10,393 nt of DNA from Nitrososphaerota archaeon (GCA_029785685.1 JAFLZE010000034.1:1-10393), one strand, 5' to 3'. Shown: positions 1-6,791, counted from the stretch's first letter. The notes: a model not told the origin generated them from the letters alone. A program made the numbers and translations.

Positions 1-912
1 CTAGGGTTCGTAGTGACCGAAGCCGACAGGAACCACCTCTATCTGCGAGGGCTCGAAGACAGGGCGCACCATTGCCTTACCCTCACGAAGTCTGACTCTC
101 CTGGGGTGGGGCACTTCGCGTTTAGGGTTGCAGAGGAGGAGGGACTGAGGGCCATCGAGGCGGCTGCGAGGGCGAACGGAGGAGAGACCCGTTGGGTGAA
201 GCCGGACGAGGAGAAGGGGCAGGGAAAGGCGCTCATGGTCGAAGACCAGTTCGGCTTCCCGGTCGAGTTCTACACGAAGATGGTGAAGGCAGAATGGATG
301 CTTCAGAAGTATCAGAATTACAGGGGTGCCAAAGTGATGAGGGTGGACCACTTCAACATAATGCTCCCCGACGTCGCCACGGCATACGAATGGTATGTCG
401 ACACCCTCGGATTCGGGTGCACAGAGGTGACCGAGACGGAAGGCAAGAAGCCTGCTCTGTGGGCGGCCTGGCTCAGAAGGAAGCACACGTGCCACGATAT
501 CGCGCTGACCACCGGGAATGGTCCGCGGGTCCACCATGCGGGGTTCACCGTCGCCGATAGAAGCTCGATAATGGACGCCGCAGATCTCCTCGCGTCGAGC
601 GGGTATCTCAAGAGCATGGAAAGAGGTCCGGGGAGACATGGGGTCTCTAACGCCTTCTTCCTCTACCTGAGGGACCCTGACGGGAACAGGATCGAGCTCT
701 ATACGGGAGACTACATAAGCGCAGACCCGGACTGGGTCCCCATCAGGTGGAAACTCAACGACCCCCAAAGGCAGACTTTCTGGGGGGCTCCCACGCCGGC
801 GAGCTGGTTCAATGAAGCAATGCTGGTGAGGTCACCAAGGACCGCAAAGTTCGCCACCGTGACGGCGCCGAAAATCAAAGACAGGCCGGACTACCTTCTG
901 GCGGACAAGTAA
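1..912 (+). CDS. hpaD: 3,4-dihydroxyphenylacetate 2,3-dioxygenase (type I extradiol, 5'-truncated)
   Basis: The reading frame is open from base 1, so the gene starts upstream; the GTG at 13 lies inside the conserved N-terminal domain. The protein is a vicinal-oxygen-chelate extradiol dioxygenase, which cleaves the ring of homoprotocatechuate next to its hydroxyls using Fe(II) or Mn(II). Against the well-studied Brevibacterium enzyme (H155, H200, H214, H248, Y257, E267, from memory), equivalents can be placed: metal ligands His at 349-351, His at 535-537 and Glu at 694-696, and second-sphere His at 493-495, His at 637-639 and Tyr at 664-666. Spacing from H200 to E267 matches exactly. Motifs GPRVHHAGF, GPGRHGVSNAF and DPDGNRIELYTGDY are clear. 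About 40 N-terminal residues are missing. The stop TAA directly abuts the stop of the convergent flavin reductase. A related catechol is possible as substrate, but the active site fits homoprotocatechuate best. Confidence 0.9.
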   Translation, partial: LGFVVTEADRNHLYLRGLEDRAHHCLTLTKSDSPGVGHFAFRVAEEEGLRAIEAAARANGGETRWVKPDEEKGQGKALMVEDQFGFPVEFYTKMVKAEWMLQKYQNYRGAKVMRVDHFNIMLPDVATAYEWYVDTLGFGCTEVTETEGKKPALWAAWLRRKHTCHDIALTTGNGPRVHHAGFTVADRSSIMDAADLLASSGYLKSMERGPGRHGVSNAFFLYLRDPDGNRIELYTGDYISADPDWVPIRWKLNDPQRQTFWGAPTPASWFNEAMLVRSPRTAKFATVTAPKIKDRPDYLLADK

Positions 913-1431
913 CTACCAGACGATGTCTGACGGCGGAGCCGGATACTCCATCTGCTCCGTCGTCGTGTACTGCTGGGAGTAGTAGACGAGAGGCTTCTTC
1001 GAGTTCATGGTCTTCGCGGAGACGACCTTGCCAACGAGTATCGTGTGATCTCCTTCTTCATGCGCGGCCCACGCATTGCATTCGAGCACGGCCCTGGCCC
1101 CCGCGATTATGGGCGACCCCGTGGTACCTCTCGCGAACCTGATCCCCTCGAATCTTTCCTTGGCCTGGGTCCTCCCTGCGAATCTGTCGGACACAGACTT
1201 CTGGTCGTCCGCTAGGAAGTTGACCGCGTAAGACTCGGCCTTCCTGAACACCCCGTGCATGGCCGACCCCTTGGCTATTGAGACGAGCACCAGCGGGGGA
1301 TCCAACGACACGCTGGTGAAGGAGCTCACGGTCAGCCCTTTCGGCCCATTGGAGTCTGTCGTTACCACGGTGACCCCCTGGGGGTAGATTCGCATCGCCT
1401 GCTTGAGGCCGTCCTGAACCTCGCTCTCCAA
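913..1431 (-). CDS. HpaC-like flavin reductase domain protein
   Basis: This 172-residue protein belongs to the FMN-binding split-barrel flavin reductase family. These proteins reduce FMN or FAD with NAD(P)H and often supply reduced flavin to a partner monooxygenase such as 4-hydroxyphenylacetate 3-hydroxylase (HpaB). Visible family motifs are YPQGVTVVTT near residues 16-25, GLTVSSFTSVSLDPPLVLVS around residues 32-51, and the GDHTILVGKV strand near the C-terminus. The start is TTG (1431-1429); the next ATG, at codon 13, would cut into the first conserved strand. A TATA-like element at 1467-1473 puts the transcript start just upstream of the TTG, with no evident Shine-Dalgarno. It converges on hpaD with no bases between the stops, and is divergent from the pore protein. 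The hpaD neighbour suggests a role in aromatic hydroxylation, but no monooxygenase large subunit is in view, so the partner is inferred. Confidence 0.85.
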   Translation of the reverse strand: MESEVQDGLKQAMRIYPQGVTVVTTDSNGPKGLTVSSFTSVSLDPPLVLVSIAKGSAMHGVFRKAESYAVNFLADDQKSVSDRFAGRTQAKERFEGIRFARGTTGSPIIAGARAVLECNAWAAHEEGDHTILVGKVVSAKTMNSKKPLVYYSQQYTTTEQMEYPAPPSDIVW

Positions 1432-1464
1432 TTTGTTGTGGCTCCGGGCACGAGCCCGTTTAGT

Positions 1465-1475
1465 CGTTTAAAACG
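1465..1475. promoter_or_regulatory. Shared near-palindromic TATA element between divergent genes
   Basis: CGTTTAAAACG is almost self-complementary and sits between the flavin reductase and the pore-protein gene. An archaeal TATA box usually lies about 26 bp before the transcription start. From here that predicts a start near 1444 on the minus strand (TTG at 1431) and near 1497 on the plus strand (TTG at 1504). Both leaders would be short. It is the only convincing TATA-like element in the spacer. Confidence 0.55.
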
Positions 1476-1503
1476 TTCCCCGGGGGGAGAAGGGAGGGGA
1501 GTT

Positions 1504-1899
1504 TTGAGCCAGGGTCAGCCGGACAGGAAACCCCGGAAGAGCAGGATGCCGAGGGCATTCTGGAAGAGGGCGGCATACTCACTGGTCCTCATAGCCGCCG
1601 TGGAGATGATAGGAATGGTCGGGATGCACCAGATCGAAGGGTGGAGCTACCTCGACGCATTTTATTTCACGAGCTTCATCGCTACAGGCCAAGGGCCTCC
1701 GAGCAACCTGGTGGTCAACGACGCGGCAGGGAAGGTCTTCTCATCGGTACTGGCGTTTGTGTCGGTGGGGACGGTGATCACGGCTCTCCTTTTTCTGTTC
1801 GGGCCCTTTCTGGGGCAGGTGATCAGAGCCGGAGAGGAGAAGGTCGGAGAGCTGGAGAAGGAGATAGAAGGGCGAGAGGGCAAGCAGGGGAGCGGCTAG
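1504..1899 (+). CDS. Two-TM pore-domain (K+ channel-like) protein with non-canonical filter
   Basis: From TTG 1504 the protein has 131 residues. The frame stays open back to a GTG at 1438, but 1504 fits the TATA element at 1465-1475 and the purine-rich GGAGGGGAG just before it. Layout: basic N-terminus (residues 8-22), TM1 (about 23-41), re-entrant pore helix GWSYLDAFYFTSF (46-58), filter region IATGQGPP (59-66), TM2 (about 77-102) and a charged, heptad-like cytoplasmic tail (109-125). This is the 2TM ion-channel (Ion_trans_2) architecture, which assembles as a tetramer in the membrane. The signature TVGYGD is replaced by ATGQGP, keeping the GxG but not Tyr or Asp, so potassium selectivity cannot be assumed. 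Its TAG shares bases with the TAG of the convergent padR gene. The fold is fairly secure; the permeant ion is unknown. Confidence 0.7.
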   Translation: MSQGQPDRKPRKSRMPRAFWKRAAYSLVLIAAVEMIGMVGMHQIEGWSYLDAFYFTSFIATGQGPPSNLVVNDAAGKVFSSVLAFVSVGTVITALLFLFGPFLGQVIRAGEEKVGELEKEIEGREGKQGSG

Positions 1900-2345
1900 C
1901 CTTTGCTGCCGTCTTCCTCTGGTTTGGCTGCAAGCGCCGAAATCCTCTTTGAAAGGTCCTTCAGCGCGTCCATATGCAGTTCCAGATCCTCTGGCGCCGA
2001 CCCCTTGAGGTCCTCCATGTAAGATACGAAACTGTTCATCTGCGTGATCATGTCCTCGGAGTTCCGAGGCCAATGGGGACGATGGTGGTCCGGGGAGCCG
2101 AACTGAGACCTACCCTTCTCCGTCAGCTCATATTTTCCGTCGTCTCTCTTCTTTACGATGCCCTGGTCTGACATCTCCCTCAGCAGCGGATAGATCGAGC
2201 CGGGGGTCGGGCGCCACCACCCGCGCGTCATGGCCTCGACCCCGTCCATGAGTTCGACACCGTTCTTTGGTGAAGAAGTAAGCTGATAGACGACAAGGTT
2301 AGGGAGACCCCTCTTATTGCGCATCGCGAACCTGAAGGGCCACAT
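1896..2345 (-). CDS. PadR-family transcriptional regulator
   Basis: This 149-residue DNA-binding regulator has an N-terminal winged helix. Conserved PadR features are KNGVELMDGVEAM (residues 27-39), the recognition region GWWRPTPGSIYPLLREM (42-58) and the wing KKRDDGKYELTEKG (65-78). The C-terminal part (about 95-137) is helical and probably dimerises, as is usual in the family. Between them is a His/Pro-rich linker (DHHRPHWPRN). The ATG at 2345 is preferred over the in-frame ATG at codon 8 because a TATAAA box at 2374-2369 lies about 26 bp upstream, giving a leaderless message. PadR proteins commonly repress a divergent or adjacent gene, often one for a membrane or stress protein. The divergent SHOCT membrane protein is the obvious candidate target, and autoregulation is likely. 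The inducer is unknown. Confidence 0.88.
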   Translation of the reverse strand: MWPFRFAMRNKRGLPNLVVYQLTSSPKNGVELMDGVEAMTRGWWRPTPGSIYPLLREMSDQGIVKKRDDGKYELTEKGRSQFGSPDHHRPHWPRNSEDMITQMNSFVSYMEDLKGSAPEDLELHMDALKDLSKRISALAAKPEEDGSKG

Positions 2346-2368
2346 TGACCCCAGATTCCAGAAAGAGG

Positions 2369-2374
2369 TTTATA
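2369..2374 (-). promoter_or_regulatory. TATA box of padR gene
   Basis: The minus strand reads CCTATAAACC, centred about 26 bp before the ATG at 2345. This predicts a leaderless transcript beginning at the start codon. Confidence 0.6.
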
Positions 2375-2402
2375 GGAATTGTGCGAACAGATATCGGAAA
2401 AA

Positions 2403-2426
2403 CAATACGCTTAAGAAGACCAATAC
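2403..2426 (+). promoter_or_regulatory. Candidate promoter and operator of SHOCT gene
   Basis: The sequence GCTTAAGA (2409-2416) is the best TATA-like element ahead of the ATG at 2454 and would give a leader of roughly 15 bases. It is flanked by two identical CAATAC hexamers at 2403-2408 and 2421-2426, 18 bp apart start to start. Such placement would suit a repressor, for example the divergent PadR protein, but no PadR consensus was tested and short repeats occur by chance. Confidence 0.3.
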
Positions 2427-2453
2427 CCGGGGTGGAAAGAAGGCGCAAAACAC

Positions 2454-2837
2454 ATGCAATCAACATATGATGGCGGCCATGCGCACAGAAGGAACACCTT
2501 CGCGTGGGTGGTCGTCGCAATAGCAGCGCTTGCTCTGGTCATGTTCGCCACCATGGTCTTCGTGCGCCCCTACACCTTCATGCCTGGGGCAGGATACGTC
2601 TATCCTTACTTCGCCTGGGGGTTCTTCCCCTTCGGGTTCATCTTTTTCATCGCGTTCGCCTTCTTCGTCTTCAGGCTGGCATTCTGGGGTTGGGGCGGAG
2701 GATGGGGGCGCCGCTACTACTATCGTTATGGTTACGGCGGCGACGCGAAGGAGATTCTGCGTCAGAGATACGCCAGAGGAGAGATCACGAAGGAACAGCT
2801 CGACCAGATGATGAGAGACCTGGACCAGCACAGCTAG
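2454..2837 (+). CDS. SHOCT-domain small membrane protein
   Basis: This 127-residue protein has two hydrophobic segments: about residues 15-37 (FAWVVVAIAALALVMFATMVFV) and 49-76, the second very rich in Phe and Trp. A Gly/Tyr/Arg-rich stretch follows (about 77-97), then a C-terminal SHOCT module (about 98-124, AKEILRQRYARGEITKEQLDQM). SHOCT is a short helical domain often found at the ends of membrane proteins and thought to aid oligomerisation or localisation. The DNA starts at an ATG with only a weak purine run upstream. It is divergent from the padR gene, whose product probably controls it. The biochemical role is unknown; an envelope or stress function under PadR control is an inference. 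Confidence 0.8.
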   Translation: MQSTYDGGHAHRRNTFAWVVVAIAALALVMFATMVFVRPYTFMPGAGYVYPYFAWGFFPFGFIFFIAFAFFVFRLAFWGWGGGWGRRYYYRYGYGGDAKEILRQRYARGEITKEQLDQMMRDLDQHS

Positions 2838-2873
2838 TCCCGGGCTCCTCCCTGTCTTACTTCGCTCGAATCG

Positions 2874-2879
2874 TTTAAT
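2874..2879 (+). promoter_or_regulatory. TATA box of acetyltransferase gene
   Basis: TTTAAT is centred about 27-30 bp before the ATG at 2906, consistent with a leaderless or nearly leaderless transcript. It lies in the 68-bp gap after the SHOCT gene, so the acetyltransferase can be transcribed on its own. Confidence 0.5.
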
Positions 2880-2905
2880 CCGAGGCAGGCGCAACCAGGG
2901 CGACG

Positions 2906-3385
2906 ATGGTCGTCGTAAGGGAAGGTAAGAGGGCCGACGCCGTTCGGTTCATCTCACTGCTCGAGTCGCTGGCGAAGTTCGAGAAGCTGCGGCCCCCGTC
3001 AAAAGCCGGGAGGAAGCGTATCATTGAAGACGTGTTCGCGAGAAAGAGGGTCAACCTGTTCGTCGCCGAAGACGGGGAAAAGCTCGTTGGATACGCGCTC
3101 TACTTCTACACATATTCGTCGTTCTTGGCCAAGCCCACCCTCTACCTCGAAGACTTGTTCGTCCTGGAGGAGCAAAGGAAGGCTGGGGTCGGCTTCGCCC
3201 TTTTCAGGCGTTGCGTGGACGAAGCCGTCAAAGAGGGGTGCGGACGAATGGAGTGGTCGGTCCTCGCATGGAACGAGAAGGCGTTGAAGTTTTACGAGAA
3301 GCTAGGGGCCCGCAGGCTTTCGGAGTGGTATGTGTATCGGCTCGATGAAAGGGCCCTGTCGCGGGTCCCCAAAGAGAGGTCTTAG
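2906..3385 (+). CDS. GNAT acetyltransferase, spermidine/diamine acetyltransferase-like
   Basis: This 159-residue protein is a GCN5-related N-acetyltransferase that would transfer acetyl from acetyl-CoA to an amine. GNAT motifs run in order: the N-terminal strand and helix VREGKRADAVRFISLLESL (residues 4-22), the central strands LVGYALYFYTYSSFLAKPTLYLEDLFV, motif A with the pyrophosphate-binding loop QRKAGVGFALF (R-x-x-G-x-G type), and motif B WNEKALKFYEKLGAR. The FYTYSSFLAKPTLYLEDLFV segment resembles spermidine/spermine and diamine acetyltransferases (FYFTYSTWLGK..LYLEDFFV in the animal enzymes), so a polyamine or other small amine is the best guess. Protein or antibiotic substrates cannot be excluded. 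It stands apart from both neighbours and has its own TATA-like box. Family certain; substrate tentative. Confidence 0.88.
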   Translation: MVVVREGKRADAVRFISLLESLAKFEKLRPPSKAGRKRIIEDVFARKRVNLFVAEDGEKLVGYALYFYTYSSFLAKPTLYLEDLFVLEEQRKAGVGFALFRRCVDEAVKEGCGRMEWSVLAWNEKALKFYEKLGARRLSEWYVYRLDERALSRVPKERS

Positions 3386-3450
3386 GGGGGACTCCCGCGC
3401 TGATTTGGAGGGCGTGATGTCCCCCTTCCGGTTCTCACGTTAGTGTAAAA

Positions 3451-3473
3451 TGTACGCGCGTTCACAAATATAT
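3451..3473 (+). promoter_or_regulatory. ppdK promoter with upstream palindrome
   Basis: AAATATAT at 3466-3473 is the TATA-like element for ppdK, giving a start near 3497 and a leader of about 15 bases. Directly upstream, where BRE would lie, is the perfect palindrome ACGCGCGT (3454-3461) within a looser inverted repeat (3451-3464, one mismatched pair). It could be a regulator site. The rest of the 126-bp spacer shows nothing definite. Confidence 0.5.
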
Positions 3474-3511
3474 CACCGAGGTCGAGGCTTGTCCTGGAAG
3501 TCGGATCCATA

Positions 3512-6160
3512 ATGGAACGTGTCATGCTATTCCAAGAGGCGCGCGGCGGGGACAAGTACCTGCTCGGAGGAAAGGGGTACGGGCTGGTGGAGATGACTTC
3601 GCTCGGGCTCCCCGTCCCTCCCGGGTTCGTAATCACCACCGAAGTCTGCAAGCAGTACTACGTCTCCGGAGGAAAAGTCCCTGACGGCCTCTTCGAACAG
3701 GTTCGCGTCAAGATTGTCGAAGTGGAACGGCTCACAGGCAAGAAGTTCGGCGGCGAGGACCGGCCCCTCCTTTTCTCTGTCAGGTCAGGTGCTCCCTTTT
3801 CCATGCCTGGGATGATGGATACCATCCTGAACCTCGGCCTCAACGACCGGACCACCGAACGCATGGCGTCCATCACGAAGAACGAGAGATTCGCCTACGA
3901 CTCGTATAGGAGGCTGATACAGATGTTCGGGAAGATAGCGATGGGGGCCGATCCGGGCGCCTTCGAGAAGGTGCTGGAAGAGAGGAAGCGGAAGGCAGGG
4001 GTGAAGACGGACATCGAACTGACTCCGGAAGACCTGAGAGGAGTGGTGAATGAGTTCAAAGAACTCGTGAGGGCCGAGACGGGGAAGGACTTCCCCCAGG
4101 ACCCGTACCTTCAGCTTGAGATGGCCGTCGAGGCGGTGTTGAACTCATGGAACAACGAAAGGGCGAAGGAGTACAGGAGATTCTACAAGATCAGTGAGAC
4201 GCTCGGGACCGCGGTCAACATACAATCCATGGTCTTTGGGAACTTCGGAGGGACTTCGGGGTCGGGGGTGGGTTTCACCAGGAATCCTTCGACTGGGGAA
4301 AACAGGATGTTCGGCGAATACCTTCCCAATTCACAGGGGGAAGACGTGGTCGCAGGGGTAAGGACCCCGATCGGGATCGACAAGATGGATCCGAAGGTCA
4401 GGGACCAGCTCGAACAAGTCTCAAGGAAGCTAGAGTCCTACTTCAGGGACGTACAGGACTTCGAGTTCACCGTAGAGGACGGCAAACTGTACATGCTCCA
4501 GACAAGGAACGGCAAAAGGACTGCCCAGGCCGCGGTCAAGATAGCCGTGGACATGTCTAGGGAAGGGCTGATTACTCCTGAAGAGTCCATTGGAAGGGTG
4601 GAACCAGAGGCACTGGAGTCCCTTCTCCACAGGAGGCTCGACCCCGATGTCAGGGACAAGCCGCTCGCGAAGGGCCTTGACGCGTCGCCAGGAGCCGCTT
4701 CTGGGGTGGTCGTCTTCGATACAGATGAAGCTGCGAGGATCGGCCAGAGCAAGAAGATCATCCTGGTCCGCCCAGAGACGACGCCAGAGGACATCAAAGG
4801 GATGATCGCGGCCCAGGGGGTGCTGACGATGAGAGGAGGTATGACGTCGCACGCCGCTGTCGTGGCGAGGGGGATGGGGAAGCCAGCGGTGGTGGGCTGC
4901 AGCGAGATCGACATAGACATGGAGAAGGAGACTTTCACAACGATCTCGGGAGAGAAGGTGACGAAGGGAGAGGTTGTGACGATAGACGGTACCACGGGCA
5001 AGATCTACCGGGGGGATGTCAAGATGGTCGAACCAGAGCCCACTCCGGAACTGGCCGCGCTCTTGAAGACAGCAGACGAGGTCAGAAAAATCGGCGTCTG
5101 GGCCAACGCAGACACTCCGGAAGCGGCGAAGAGGGCCAGGGAGTTCGGAGCGGAAGGCATTGGCCTCTGCAGGACGGAGAGGATGTTCAACGCGCCAAAC
5201 AGGCTCCCCATAGTCAGGGACATGATTATGAGCAAAGACGCCGCCGCCAGGAAAGAACACCTCTACAGGCTCTTCCCGTTCCAGCTTTCTGACTTCAAGG
5301 GGATATTCGAAGCAATGGGGGGGAGGCCTGTCGTCGTCAGGCTCCTTGACCTCCCTCTACACGAGTTCCTACCTCCCCCAGAGGACCTGATGCTCGACAT
5401 CCAGTCGATGAAAGAGAAGGGTGCAGCCCCGGCCGAGATTGAAAAGGCAGACGCGATCCTTGCGAGGGTCAGACAGCTCGCCGAGCACAACCCTATGCTG
5501 GGGCACAGGGGGTGCAGGCTGGCGGTCACATACCCGGAAATCTATGAGATGCAGACCAAGGCAATCCTTCAGGCGGCTATAGAGCTCCGCAAAGAGGGGA
5601 AGGAAAAGGCGAAGGTCAAGATCATGATACCATTGGTCGCCCTTGGCGGGGAGTTCCGCTATCTGAAGGGGGTGGTCGAAGCGGCTGCAGATTCGCTCTT
5701 CAAAGAACTTGGAACGACCTCCGAGTATCAGGTAGGGACGATGATCGAAACCCCGAGGGCGGCGCTGACCGCAGGGGAGATCGCAAAAGACTCGGACTTC
5801 TTCTCATTCGGGACAAACGACCTAACCCAGACCACCTTCGGATTCAGCAGGGACGACGTAGAGGCGAAGTTCATTCCCTGGTATATCGAGACAGGGCTTC
5901 TCCATGAAAGCCCGTTCGACTCGGTAGACGTCCAAGGGGTAGGGAGGCTCGTCAGGATGGCAGTAGTGGAGGGGAGGAAGAACAGAGGAGACCTCGAGAT
6001 CGGCATATGCGGGGAGCACGGAGGAGACCCGAAGAGCATCGTCTTCTTCGCAGAGGCCGGGCTGAACTACGTCAGCTGCTCTGCGTTCAGGGTCCCGGTG
6101 GCGAGGCTCGCGGCCGCGCACGCGGCCCTCTCGCAGAAGACCCTATCGGTGACGGCATAG
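3512..6160 (+). CDS. ppdK: Pyruvate, phosphate dikinase
   Basis: The protein has 882 residues, the usual full length. It interconverts pyruvate + ATP + Pi with PEP + AMP + PPi in the cytoplasm, and can serve gluconeogenesis or, in reverse, pyrophosphate-linked glycolysis. Domains in order: N-terminal nucleotide-binding domain with LLGGKGYGLVEM (residues 17-28), FSVRSGAPFSMPGMMDTILN (about 89-108) and GTSGSGVGFTRNPSTGE (about 249-265); the swivelling phosphohistidine domain with GGMTSHAAVVARGMGKPAVVG, where His447 is the phosphorylated residue; and the C-terminal TIM-barrel PEP/pyruvate domain with GIGLCRTERMF, MLGHRGCRL, FFSFGTNDLTQ and GICGEHGG, where Cys833 is the catalytic acid. No key residue is missing. 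The ATG at 3512 follows a TATA-like box by about 42 bp. The gene is monocistronic and convergent with the Doc-like gene. Confidence 0.97.
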   Translation: MERVMLFQEARGGDKYLLGGKGYGLVEMTSLGLPVPPGFVITTEVCKQYYVSGGKVPDGLFEQVRVKIVEVERLTGKKFGGEDRPLLFSVRSGAPFSMPGMMDTILNLGLNDRTTERMASITKNERFAYDSYRRLIQMFGKIAMGADPGAFEKVLEERKRKAGVKTDIELTPEDLRGVVNEFKELVRAETGKDFPQDPYLQLEMAVEAVLNSWNNERAKEYRRFYKISETLGTAVNIQSMVFGNFGGTSGSGVGFTRNPSTGENRMFGEYLPNSQGEDVVAGVRTPIGIDKMDPKVRDQLEQVSRKLESYFRDVQDFEFTVEDGKLYMLQTRNGKRTAQAAVKIAVDMSREGLITPEESIGRVEPEALESLLHRRLDPDVRDKPLAKGLDASPGAASGVVVFDTDEAARIGQSKKIILVRPETTPEDIKGMIAAQGVLTMRGGMTSHAAVVARGMGKPAVVGCSEIDIDMEKETFTTISGEKVTKGEVVTIDGTTGKIYRGDVKMVEPEPTPELAALLKTADEVRKIGVWANADTPEAAKRAREFGAEGIGLCRTERMFNAPNRLPIVRDMIMSKDAAARKEHLYRLFPFQLSDFKGIFEAMGGRPVVVRLLDLPLHEFLPPPEDLMLDIQSMKEKGAAPAEIEKADAILARVRQLAEHNPMLGHRGCRLAVTYPEIYEMQTKAILQAAIELRKEGKEKAKVKIMIPLVALGGEFRYLKGVVEAAADSLFKELGTTSEYQVGTMIETPRAALTAGEIAKDSDFFSFGTNDLTQTTFGFSRDDVEAKFIPWYIETGLLHESPFDSVDVQGVGRLVRMAVVEGRKNRGDLEIGICGEHGGDPKSIVFFAEAGLNYVSCSAFRVPVARLAAAHAALSQKTLSVTA

Positions 6161-6305
6161 TACCTGCCGCGCAGAGTGATTTCACGGCAGAAAGCCTCCC
6201 CGTTCCGTCTGAAGCTTTTCATCTGACGGTCTCTCCAGGTCCGGCAAATGACTCGGCTTCAGAGCAGACGAAAATAGTGAACCGTAACCATCTTTGGGAG
6301 CGCAG
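6161..6305. terminator. Convergent intergenic region with two hairpins, possible terminators
   Basis: This is the only sizeable convergent spacer in the window (ppdK and the Doc-like gene). It holds a perfect 6-bp inverted repeat, CTGCCG at 6164-6169 with CGGCAG at 6185-6190. A second, longer, imperfect hairpin spans 6205-6229: CCGTC pairs with GACGG, further inner pairs form across two mismatches, and the loop is CTTTT. Archaeal termination depends mainly on T-runs, which are short here (TTTT at 6216-6219), so terminator function is only plausible. Confidence 0.3.
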
Positions 6306-6791
6306 TTACTTGGCGGCGAGGCCGGTAAGGAAGTCCTTGTTCTGCAGTATCAGGGAGTCCACCAGGCTATCCCACCCTTTCCGGTCAGCCTTCCCCTTGG
6401 TGAGGAGACCGCGGACCACCGCATATACGTCGTCTAAGCTGGCGGCGCCCATCCCTGCTCTGTCAACCACGTCTACCAACGAGATGTCGTTCAACTTCAG
6501 CGAATAGCCGTTCTTCGCGAGAAACACCGCACCCGAGACAAGCGATGTCCTCTTGTTCCCTGCATGAAAATACTGTCCGCTCGCCACTTTGAACATCAAG
6601 AGCGCTGCCTTGTCTGGTATGGACTCGTCGGGGGCCGCGTTGTCTGCCCTCCCTTCGACCTCCTTGACGAGCGCCGACATCTTCTTGCCGTCAGACTCGG
6701 AATAGGAGTGGGTCTCACCGGACAGGGCGACCACAGATTTGTTAACGTGCACGAGCGTGTCCAAGTCTAGGTGATGTACGGTCTTTGCCAC
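6306..6791 (-). CDS. Fic/Doc-fold protein with degenerate active-site motif
   Basis: This 161-residue protein matches the death-on-curing (Doc)/Fic fold over DKAALLMFKVASGQYFHAGNKRTSLVSGAVFLAKNGY (central third). Family members transfer AMP or phosphate to proteins; Doc phosphorylates EF-Tu. The usual motif is H-x-F-x-(D/E)-G-N-x-R. Here it reads QYFHAGNKR: the catalytic His is Gln73 (codon at 6575-6573) and the acidic residue is Ala77, while Phe75, Gly78, Asn79 and Arg81 are kept. The nearby His76 is off-register. Transferase activity is therefore doubtful, although nucleotide binding may remain. No Phd-type antitoxin ORF adjoins it; upstream is tRNA-Pro. The GTG start at 6791 is supported by a TATA box centred about 25 bp upstream, giving a leaderless message. 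It may be a non-toxic relative with a regulatory or binding role. Confidence 0.75.
   Translation of the reverse strand: MAKTVHHLDLDTLVHVNKSVVALSGETHSYSESDGKKMSALVKEVEGRADNAAPDESIPDKAALLMFKVASGQYFHAGNKRTSLVSGAVFLAKNGYSLKLNDISLVDVVDRAGMGAASLDDVYAVVRGLLTKGKADRKGWDSLVDSLILQNKDFLTGLAAK

Noticed and set aside
1..768. Long open frame on the minus strand across hpaD
   Set aside because: It is antisense to a strongly conserved dioxygenase, its translation matches no family I recognise, and it reflects GC-rich codon bias.
1438..1503. N-terminal extension of the pore protein to GTG 1438
   Set aside because: It would cover the shared TATA element and adds a Pro/Gly/Arg-rich stretch with no homology; TTG 1504 fits the promoter and the purine-rich site.
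4430..5260. 276-codon minus-strand open frame (and other overlapping ones) within ppdK
   Set aside because: It lies wholly inside a complete, well-conserved ppdK; the composition is His/Arg/Pro-rich, as expected for an antisense shadow.
6306..6791. Doc/Phd-type toxin-antitoxin module
   Set aside because: There is no antitoxin ORF on either side and the catalytic motif is degenerate.
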